Shown here piece by piece: positions 12,901-24,900 of a stretch of DNA of 64,000 nt. The notes under the pieces were generated by a model. That model did no database searches. It had not been told where the DNA came from and saw only the letters and a list, made by a program, of their open reading frames with translations. The translations under genes and the position numbers were made by a program. The DNA lies in contig CM049321.1 in the NCBI GenBank assembly GCA_026874595.1, positions 47,485,797 through 47,549,796 of the forward strand, in the 5' to 3' direction. Each line of letters starts with the position of its first letter. The first letter of the stretch is position 1. This stretch comes from Sipunculus nudus. Taxonomy: Eukaryota; Annelida; Sipuncula; Golfingiida; Sipunculidae.

Positions 12901-15900
12901 ACAATACCCTGTCTGTATGGAGCATTTTGTCCATGTACTTTCTCTTGGTACAGTCTGGTAAAGTCTGGGTGCGGTTTTAATCGGAAGTGCGGTTTAAAGT
13001 GGAGATTTTACGGTAAATCATTTCTTCCCTGCAATAGACCTAAAAGGTGCCCAACTTGTTATTCATGTAGACAGATTGGGTTACTGTGACATTATTGTGT
13101 TGAAATGTGTAAAAGTCAGCTGAGTGTCATGGCTAAAAGACCACTTAGAATTTTCATGAGCACACTATGTGATTCTAATTGTATTTTGTCTTTTCAGCAA
13201 AACCAATTCGTCATCAAATATAGACACAATATTGAATTCTAAGTCTTCAAACTCACGAGGTTCTACACCTCCAACACCAGGTAAGTGCATCACATAGCCT
13301 TCTAAAATAATTGACTAAGACATATTTTCATATATAAGTAACAATGAAATGCTATGTAATCTGCAAGGCTTGTGTAACATGGCAGGCCAGCCATTTAGGC
13401 AAGCCTGCCATGATTGACACAAGCCAAGAAAATCCCAAGGCTTGCATTAGGTTTATGTAAAGGCTTGACTTTTCTGCTTTCATTTAGACTGTAACTTGCA
13501 TTCCGCACATGGTTCACACTCCACCTGGAAACCCTCAAAACTAATAGACAATAATTTCCAGATAGATCTTTAGACCATCCTCAGAGTATTTTCTTTGCCC
13601 TAATCAAACCTTGATCTTGCAAAATTATTGAAACAGCTCTTGTGGGCTGCCATTTGCAAACTTGCTAAAATCCAGAGTTCACAAGTAGTATGTCCGGATT
13701 AGGGTGCACCACTAGTATTATAAATGAATATTCCAGCTACTTGAAAACCAGGAAATATATGATGGATATTAATATACACCTGGAGTATTCCTTAAATTTG
13801 AGAGTAGGTCCATATCTGTTGCCAAAGATATCAGTTTCCATCCTTAAATCTACCTCATGATCGACCAGTGGCCAGCGGCACTTGATATACGCCATGGGGC
13901 ACAGGAATTCTTGCTACATGTCTACCATATCAGCTGTAGAAGGGACAAAAACAGCCCTTTTCCGCTTGCTTACAAATTAGTAAGAAATACCCTACATGTT
14001 GTGACCTGGAAAAATCCCTGGAAAGCCTGGAGAAAATTCGGAAAACCTCCATATGAGTATTAACGCTGACTCTAAATAAATGATATCCATTTCATTCTTA
14101 ACTAAAGATGCTCAGGTCTGATGATATTTTAAGTCTGTATGTTAGTAGATATTAATAATGCCTATAATTGTTGATGTTACTGTAATTATCATTACGTTGC
14201 AGGGGTGGAGCTTGACCAGAATGGGTTAGATAGCAACCTAGGAGAAGATAGTGATAGTTTAGGCAACTCTAAGAATAAGAACACCATAACGCCCCCTGCC
14301 AAGGAAAAGAGGAAACCTTTCTTCAAAAAGGTAATGTACACTGTGTTGGTAAATGGAAGAATGAACTAGAAAAGTTGTATAAGACCACACACCTCCAACA
14401 GGAGCTTGATCAAAATATGAACAAAATAGAATGTGGTCTTGGACCACATACCACCACCAGAATCAATATAAAAATTATGAACAAAGTAGAAAGTGGTCAT
14501 AGAACACACACCTCCTCCAGAAGCTGAATGATCCAAAGCCACATCTCCAACATTGGCCATATGGTCACATGTTATAAGTTCCAATGATAAACAATGCTGC
14601 ATAATCCAAAAAATACTCATCCCGGAGGCATTTATATGGTGAATTAGACAAAAATTTAATCACTTCGAGATTTTAACACTCCTGGTCTGTATGTCATATT
14701 TCATTGACATCTGTCATACTATTCTTCAGATATCTCTCAGGATACACACAAACATAAACACACACAGAACTGAATGAAAACAATAACCCGTGCTTCACAC
14801 AGGGATATTTAAAATTAATGAAAAATTCCACTAATGCATGTACCATTAGACAAAACACTGTACTATGTTTCATAAGATGTGATGTTTATCTGATCTGACA
14901 AATATCCAACAAACATCAGTGAAGTCTTTTATTAGTATTGCAAAATATATTTAAATCATATAATTTTATTTTAGTCGGAGAACATCCCTCCGTACGAAGT
15001 CGTGCCTTCCATGAGACCTGTAGTATTGATAGGGCCCTCGTTGAAGGGCTACGAAGTCACCGATATGATGCAGAAAGCGCTATTTGACTTCCTCAAACAC
15101 CGCTTCGAAGGAAGGTTTGTACTATATATTACTGTCAGTTACTGTGTGGATGACAGTATATCTGTCTTCAGTGTATGATCAGCTCATCTGTCCAAACGCC
15201 TAATATGGGATATCGCTAATGCTGATGCTCTCGTGTGTGGAGGTAAAATATGCCTGCCTGCCTGAAAAATTGCAGGCAAACAACTTGCGCCCCTGGCGGA
15301 CAGCCTATCCAGCCCATTCATTCAATAGAGCTAAGAATGCACTGAACATTACGCTTTTCATTACAAATTATATAATATGGTCTTGTCTTCATATATTCTG
15401 TTGTTGAGTTGAAATTAAAATGATAGTATGAACGTGAAAAGATTAAGAAATGACATATTGCATTATAACTTTATCTCAATTGTATCAACAGACCCGCTTG
15501 ATAATTCAGGGCAAAGCTACAGAGTCTTCATTTATGAATAAGCGTCATGTTTTGCAAGTTTCATTTAATGTTCCGTGCAGCATACAAAGAAAATAATTGC
15601 AGCCTCATATTTGGTCAATGATCACATTAAATAAACAGAGTCAATGGCATATATAAGCTGATATAGTGGGGATGATGGTCAAATAAGACAGTGTTAATGA
15701 CTATCTGGCTGAATCATGCTTGCCTGCATAAATGGGCTTCAGGCAGTGCCAGCCAGTGGTTTTTCTCCTCCATTTACACGAGAAACTGCATTTGCGATAT
15801 CCCGTATTAGTGTATGCCATAGTGAGGTCCTGTCCCATCTAGCACGTGTTTGTCCATCATCTGTCCACAATTTTAAAATCCTTCTCCTCCTTTATAAATT

Positions 15901-18900
15901 TGATTCTGTCTATTTATCTAATGGGGTAAGTTGCAACTCTGAAAATGTAACACATATTTCTAAAATTTATTAATTATGCTACTATATGTTATTTTATTAG
16001 ATTGAAAACAAAAATCCTGTTCTGTATCTTGACCAGTTTGATTGTGATTTGTTTAATTTTGTTTTATCTGAAAGGACCAAGTCTGGCCTTTGAAACTTCC
16101 ATGCAGGATTATAAATTTCATTAATTATATGCCAGTTCATTTTTAGCTCAGCTGACTATAAGTCATCTGAGCTATAGTCGTGGTCCATTGTCCGTCGTCC
16201 GTCCGTCTGTCCGTCCGTCCGTCCGTCCGTCCGTCCGTCCGTCCGTCCGTAGATGTGGCACGTTTTGAAACCGTAAGACCTAGGAATCCAAAATTCAGCA
16301 TAATGTTAGATGTCCCCAAGATCTCCTACCAAGCCGAAAACTGGGTCTTTGCGACTTCGTTCCTTTGAGAAATTAAGGAAAAACCTCAATTTTTTATTAA
16401 AAACCTATTTTCACACTTCAGGACTGCCTAATATCAAAACCACTCATCTGTTTTCCCTCATATTTACCATAAATATTCTTCTATATAGTTCCTATGTACA
16501 TGCCAGAAATTATGTCTGTATTATATAATTTAAAAAAGTTATGGGCCTAAACATAATGCATTTTGTAAAAAATCAGGAAAGATATTTGATCACTTAACAC
16601 AAAACTTGTTCAAGCTATGGACTTTTTTTCCAGTAATATAACTTTAATTTATCAAAATTAAATTGTATACCAAAAATTATATCAAAATCTTTTAAATTTT
16701 TTAAAATATTCACAAAAATAAAAAATTGGTACCTTAAATTTTGCCCAACTTTGACCATGGCACGTTTTTTTACTGTAAGTACTGTGGATTTAATTTTCTC
16801 AGCATGTTTTTGTTAGCATTTTGTCTGTTAACACCAAAAATTTGAAACCAGTTGATCAAAAACGATAGATTTTATTTAAGTTTTCAAGCACCATGTAACA
16901 AATTGTTTACATCAAGCTAGTGTTATGCAGTTTGCAAGAGCTCAGCTCCCCAGCTTCAGCTCTCAGTTCCTAAAATTTGGCATACAATTAGATGTCTCCA
17001 AAATTCCCTACCATGCCAAGAATTTGGTCACTAGGACTTAATACCTTCGAGATATTAATGAAAAACTTCATTTTTCCATTAAAAACCCATTGTTACACTT
17101 CAAGACTGCCTAATATCAAAACCACTGATGTGACTTTAATCATATATAATATACATATTTTTCTATACATTCTCTATGCATATGCCAGAAATGATGTCAG
17201 TATTGCGTAATTGTTTTAAGTTATGGGCCCAAACATAATGCACTATGTAAAAAATCAAGAAATATATTTACTCCCTTAACAAGGGGATTGCTGAAGCTAG
17301 AGTTTTTTTGCCAGGGATGTAACATTATTTAATCAAGATTCAATTGAATACCCCAAATTAGTCCTGAATTTTTCAAATTTTATATGTTATTAGTATAAAT
17401 ATAAAATTAGTACCTTAAATTTTGCCCAACTTTGACCATGGCACATTTGTTTCCTGTGAGCACGGTTGATATAATTTTCATATCATGCACACAAGGATTT
17501 CAGCTTTTTAGTTTAGAAAGCTGAAAGAAATTGGCCAAAAATTGTAGCTTTTATTAATGTTTTTATGAGACCATGTCAGACCTTAACTCTCTCCAGCCCC
17601 TCTTTAGTCACCTGTATGTTGACCTTGTTGAACTTTCAGCAAATTATGCATGCTTGAGGCGAGCCATACACTGTTGCAGGTAGGCAGCTTATGGCCAGCC
17701 ACAGTTGATCCAGGTGTCCAACCCAACTCATCTAGTAGTTTTAACCAACAACATAACAATTAACAATAAATTAATAAATTTTTATTGTTTTTTAATAACA
17801 AATTAAAGAAAAATAAAAAAGAATTTGTTAGTTTATAATGACAGGAAATCAACTTGCAGTTACTGATGATAAAAGAATCTTGTATCGATGGATAGAATGT
17901 CACATACTCCAAATAACACCATGCAGTCACCTATGGTATTTTTAGCTCAGCTGACTATAAGTCATCTGAGCTATAGTCGTGGTCCATTGTCCGTCGTCCG
18001 TCCGTCCGTCCGTCCGTCCGTCCGTCCGTAGATGTGGCACGTTTTGAAACCGTAAGACCTAGGAATCCAAAATTCAGCATAATGTTAGATGTCCCCAAGA
18101 TCTCCTACCAAGCCAAAAACTGGGTCTTTGCGACTTCATTCCTTTGAGAAATTAAGGAAAAACCTCAATTTTTTATTAAAAACCATTTTCACACTTTAGG
18201 ACTGCCTAATATCAAAACCACTCATCTGTTTTTCCTCATATTTCCTATAAATAATCCTCTATATAATTCCTATGTACATGCCAGAAATTAGGTCTGTATT
18301 ATTTAATTTAAAAAAGTTATGGGCCCAAACATAATGCATTTTTTAAATAATCAGGAAAGAAATTTTATCACTTAACACAAAACTTGTTAAAGCTAAGCAC
18401 TTTTTTTCCAGTAATATTACTTTTATTAATCAAAATTAAATTGTATACCCAAAATTAGATCAAAATCTTTTAAATTTTTAAAAATATTAGCAAAAATAAA
18501 AAATTGGTACCTTAAATTTTGCCCAACTTTGACCATGGCACGTTTTTTTGCTGTAACTGCTGTGGACTTAATTTTCACAGCATGTTTTTGTTAGCATTTT
18601 AACTGTTAACACCAAAAATTTGAAACCAGTTGATCAAAAACTGTAGATTTTATTCAAGTTTTCAAGCACCATGTCACATATTGCTAGTGTTATGCAGTTT
18701 GCTAGAGCTCAGCTCCCGAGCTTCAGCTCTAAGTTCCTTAAATTTGGCATACAGTTAGATTTCTCCAAAATCCCCTACCATGCCAAGAATTTGGTCACTA
18801 GGACTTAATTCCTTCAAGATATCAATGAAAAACTTAATTTTTCCATTAAAAACCCAATGTTACACTTTAAGACTGCCTAATATCAAAACCACTGATCTGA

Positions 18901-21900
18901 CTTTGATCATATATAATATACATATTTTTCTATACATTCACTATGCACATGCCAGAAATGATGTCAGTATTGTGTATTTTTTTTAAGTTATGGGCCCAAA
19001 CATAATGCACTTTGTAAAAAATCAAGAAATATATTTACTCCCTTAACAAGGGCATTGCTGAAGCTAGAGATTTTTTTTGTCAGGGATGTAACATTATTCA
19101 ATCAAGATTCAATTGAATACCCAAAACTAGTTCTGAATTTTTCAAATTTTATAAGTTATTAGTATAAATATAAAATTAATACCTTAAATTTTGCCCAACT
19201 GTGACCATGGCACGTTTGTTTCCCGTGAGCACTGTTGATATAATTTTCATATCTTGCACACATAAGGATTTCAGCTTTTTAGTTTAGAAAGCTGAAAGAA
19301 ATTTGCCAAATATTGTAGCTTTTATTAATGTTTTTTATGAGACCCTGTCAGACTTTGGCTCTCTCAAGCCCCTCTTGAGTCGCCTGTATGTTGACCTTGT
19401 TGACCTTTCATCAAATTACGCACGCTTGAGGGGAGAATCCAGGCAGCTGATGGCCAGCCACAGTTGATCCAGGTGTTCAACCCAACTCATCTAGTAGTTT
19501 TAACCAACAACATAACAATAAACAATAAATTAATAAATTTTTATTGGTTTTTAATAACAAATTAAAGAAAAATAGAAAAGGAATTTGTTAGTTTATAATA
19601 ACAGGAAATTAACTTGCAGTTACTGATGATATAAGAATCTTGTATCGATGGGTAGAATGTCACATATTCCAAATATCACAATGCAGTCACCTATGGCATT
19701 TTTCAGTTCATTTTTAATGATAAAGAAGTAAATCATATTATTCATTACTAATCATTAAGGATTATATGAAGGAAATTAATGATAGACAAAGATGCAGTTG
19801 ATAATATTAATCTAGATTCCTACTGTGTCTAGTGTGTACATTGATGTGAAATTAGTCCAAAATGAATTTTTTACAGTTATTTTTTAATATAAATAAAAGC
19901 CATAAAACCAGGTACTTATGATCATTATTTAAATGTGTGAATTTTGTATATTCTGGATTCTCAACATCATTGTTTGGTGAAAACTGAATAAATACCAGAC
20001 GTGGTGCGAATACTTTGTAATTGTATTTAAATACGAATATGATTATGTACTCCATTATAAAATTTCTTGCATAAAGAATGGGAATTCAGGTAAAAATGAA
20101 AGTATATGAATACTCGTGCAAATACTTTCAAAATGTATTCATGAATGCATTCATGAATATATTCTTTAATATTATTTTAATAATCATATCAGTTATATTT
20201 CATTTTAAAAAATCATATGATTCTCTTATTATTTTTAATAAAAATTATATTTGGGACAATATTTGTAATTTTTTTAATAAATAGTTAAACTCTTATATTA
20301 TATGTTCTGCTTATAAGTTATATGGCCAAGTCAAAATCTGTGTGACAGTAGTACTCCATTTGTTAATAAAATAAATGAAATCAATCCTCTTCCCTGTCTC
20401 CAAAGGTACTATCAAAATCATACATAAGCTAAACACCCACAACTCATGATACAGCTTATATTTATTACCACACAAAACCAGCATGTGCCTCATTTCTAAA
20501 AAATATTTTTTTATTTTTTTATCATATATAACAGCTGAGCGTCGTGACCCATAGGTCCCTTGTTCAGTTCAATTTTAATGATAAAAAAGTAAATCATATT
20601 ATTCATTACTAATCATAAGGGATCATATGAAGGAAATTAATGATAGACAAAGATGCAGTTGATATTATTAATCTAGATTTCTACTGTGTCTAGTGTGTAC
20701 ATTGATGTGAAATTAGTCCAAAATGAATATATTACATTTTTTTTTTAATATAAGTAAAAGCCATAAAACCAGGTACTTTTGATCATAATTTAAATGTGTG
20801 AATTTTGTATATTCTGGATTCTCAACATAATTGTTTGGTGAAAACTGAATAAATGCCAGTAATGGTGGGAAAACTTTGCAATTGTATTTAAATATGAATA
20901 TGAATATGTACTCCATTATAAAATGTCTTGCATAAAGAATTGGAATTCAGGTAAAAATGAAAGTATATGAATACCAGGGCAAATACTTTCAAAATTTTAT
21001 TTATGAATGCATTCATGAATATATTCTTTAATATTATTTTAATAATCATTTCAGTTATATTTCATTTTAAAAAATCATAAGATTCTCTTATTATTTTTAA
21101 TAAAAATTATATTTGGGACAATATTTGTAATTTTTTTTTAATAAATAGTTAAACTCTTATATCATATGTTCTGCTTATAAGTAATATGGCCAAGTCAAAA
21201 TCTGTGTGACAATAGTACTCCATTTGTTAATAAAATAAATGAAATCAATCCTCTTCCCTGTCTCCAAAGATAATATCATAATCATACATAAGCTAAACAC
21301 CAACAACTCATAATAAAGCTTATATTTATTACCACACCAAACCAGCATATGCCTCATTCCTAAATCATATTTTTTAATCATATATAACAGCTGAGCGCCG
21401 TGACCCATAGGTCCCTTGTTTTTTCAAAATTACTAAATTTTTTTTCCTTTTTATATCTTTGCAGATTTTGATTCTTTTTGATTTATCTGACAGTTCCAAG
21501 TGTAGCCTTTTAAAATTTGAACACAGAATTTTGAAGTTGATTTATTTTGCACATTTTTGCAATTTTTTTATCTAATTAATTTCAACCCAAAATAAGATTG
21601 TATTCATCATTTGTTGAAGAATTCATTTTCGAAATATTATTTAATTTTTCAAAATTTAGGGTATAGCCAATTTATTTATAGCTGCTTGTTTATAACAATA
21701 TTTTAACAATTGAGAATATATTTCATGTAGGATAAATAAATATGAAAAAAAAATTATTTTTCTTGAATGTTGTTATTATAATTCTGTAAACTAAATGTAG
21801 AAAATTTCAAACTTAATTTTTTTTTTAATTTCATTTGTTAAGTATCATTAACTGAAAAAAAATCAAGAATAACTAAATTAAAAATAAAATGTAAAGTTTA

Positions 21901-24900
21901 GTACCGGGTAGTTCAGATGCACCAAGCTTATTACAAAATATACACCAATAACTGTATATTACTGTGATGCTTAAGATTTTAAAAGTATTTAATCTTTTAT
22001 GCTCATGTCAGTATACATATTTTCTCATGATAGGTCAATCGATCTTGAGTTGAGAATTTAAAGATGTTTATATATGTAGTTATGATTTCAGAATAACGAT
22101 TACAAGGGTGACAGCTGACATTTCACTGGCCAAGCGATCGTTACTGAACAACCCAAGTAAACGTGCCATCATGGAACGCTCCAATAGCAGATCAACTTGT
22201 ATAGGTTAGTTACTGTTACATCACACTCATAACCCTTAATGAAAGTTACTGTGCTTTCTGAATAAATTCAAAAAGAAATAAATAATTCCTAGTGCGGAAA
22301 TATGAATTAAAACAATAAAAAATGAGTAAATATAGTCTTTTGCTAATGCATGGACCTTTGATCTACCGGGTTGCGTGACTGGGTGATAATACCAGAAATT
22401 TAGAATATCTACCTTATATTGTACTATGTGCTCTTAGTCAAAATGTTTGTACACCTGACAGTATTCTTTAAAATGATCGTGTAAATGCTTAAGAAAAAAA
22501 ACAGGGATTTTCTGATGTTTTGGAATTTCATTCTTAGTTCTCATTTCACTGTATGATAGGAATATATATGAAACACTGGAAATTAAATTTTTTTCTCCTG
22601 CATATTCAACAACAGAACTTTCAGTCATCTGGAAATAATGATTTCTTAATATGTAAACATGTTGTGTATCCATTCATTTGTATTTGTTAATTATCATGAA
22701 CAGCTCCAGTCAGAAAAAGTGGTTGGCTTTGTAAAATTTTAACGTTTTGAGTGTTTTGCAAAGGTTCCATTTTCATGATCTCACAATATAATAGAGAGCA
22801 CAAACATTATTATGTGAATTAAGTAATTCAAATTTTATGAAAACAAAATCTTAGAAACAAAAAATATTGTTCGGTAATGGCAGACATTTTAAAAGATCTG
22901 ATATCATTTAAAATATGAATATTTGAACATACAACTATCATAATGTCAACCTTTTACTTTTCACTCATAACCCTTAATGAAAGTTACTGTGCTTTCTGAA
23001 TAAATTCAAAAAGAAATAAATAATTCCTAGTGCGGAAATATGAATTAAAACAATAAAAAATGAGTAAATATAGTCTTTTGCTAATGCATGGACCTTTGAT
23101 CTACCGGGTTGCGTGACTGGGTGATAATACCAGAAATTTAGAATATCTACCTTATATTGTACTATGTGCTCTTAGTCAAAATGTTTGTACACCTGACAGT
23201 ATTCTTTAAAATGATCGTGTAAATGCTTAAGAAAAAAAACAGGGATTTTCTGATGTTTTGGAATTTCATTCTTAGTTCTCATTTCACTGTATGATAGGAA
23301 TATATATGAAACACTGGAAATTAAATTTTTTTCTCCTGCATATTCAACAACAGAACTTTCAGTCATCTGGAAATAATGATTTCTTAATATGTAAACATGT
23401 TGTGTATCCATTCATTTGTATTTGTTAATTATCATGAACAGCTCCAGTCAGAAAAAGTGGTTGGCTTTGTAAAATTTTAACGTTTTGAGTGTTTTGCAAA
23501 GGTTCCATTTTCATGATCTCACAATATAATAGAGAGCACAAACATTATTATGTGAATTAAGTAATTCAAATTTTATGAAAACAAAATCTTAGAAACAAAA
23601 AATATTGTTCGGTAATGGCAGACATTTTAAAAGATCTGATATCATTTAAAATATGAATATTTGAACATACAACTATCATAATGTCAACCTTTTACTTTTC
23701 CACTTTGCATTCGATGATGGGACCTCTTATCCATGGAGGTTTTGTTTTCATGATTATATCCTTTTACAAATATCGCAAATTTGAAACCCTCTCAAAGAAA
23801 AAGGCAACCACAGTATTGCATGACCATTAGAGCACTGTGTCAGAAATATGAAATTGATTTCTAAAGTGTATTTTGACATTTTTACAGCGGAGGTACAAGC
23901 GGAGATAGAGAGGATATTTGAGCTGGCCCGCATGCTACAACTCGTGGTTCTGGACTGCGATACTATCAATCATCCTTCTCAACTAGCCAAGACATCGTTA
24001 GCTCCCATCATAGTTTATCTCAAAATCTCATCTCCAAAGGTGAGTTTTCTTTAAAGGGGCCTATTCTTATATCTGATGTTGATAAAAGGGGCCTATTATT
24101 ATATCTGATGTTGATTAAAGGGGCCTATTCTTATATCTGATGTTGATTAAAGGGGCCTATTTTTATATCTGACGTTGATTAAAGGGGCCTATTCTTATAT
24201 CTGCTTTGCAAATGGCATTTTGCAATAAGTGACCTTTCTACCTTCTCATATATGCAAACTACCACCTTAGATTATGTTTTTCTCCGTTTGTCAACATTGC
24301 TGTGTTTACAAACATGTTGTCGATAACCAATTCACACATCCTTCACGAAGATTACAAGAATTTTTCACAACCAAAATTACCCTTAGATCATTTATATGTA
24401 CCCACAGGAAACCAGAAAACACATAAATTCTTTTTCAAAGGTACGTGATTTGGCAACTTTAAGCCAGAAATTGCATAAATTCTACAAAAAAAGGTAGGTG
24501 GATAGCTGGCTTTAATAAAGGCCACTGTTTATTCCCTTTAACATTTGCCTTTATCACGTAAATACTCAGTGATTAGTATTTCCTGATTTTGAGATTTTCT
24601 GTACAAAGGGCTTGGAAAAATTCCAAAAATCCTTTTAGTATTTTTGACATTAGCATACATTCTGGATACAAGTCTGCATAATGGTGCAGGGTACCAGAAT
24701 AATGCTGGGTACCATACTTCATGTCTCATTGAATTATAATTGTGTAATATCTTCACATTTCAATTTGCGGTTGATTCACCTTATTATACAATATTATATG
24801 TAGAGCCTGGAGTCCTGTTAGCCACACAAATGCAGCTGGCTTGGACAAAAAGATGGCCGACTTAAGTAGTAAGCAGAGTAAACCACAAAAAAGTCATCTG

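Noticed and set aside
22434-23411. Two identical 79-residue minus-strand proteins
   Set aside because: They are the same non-coding stretch seen twice because of a 738-bp tandem duplication inside an intron; no family features.
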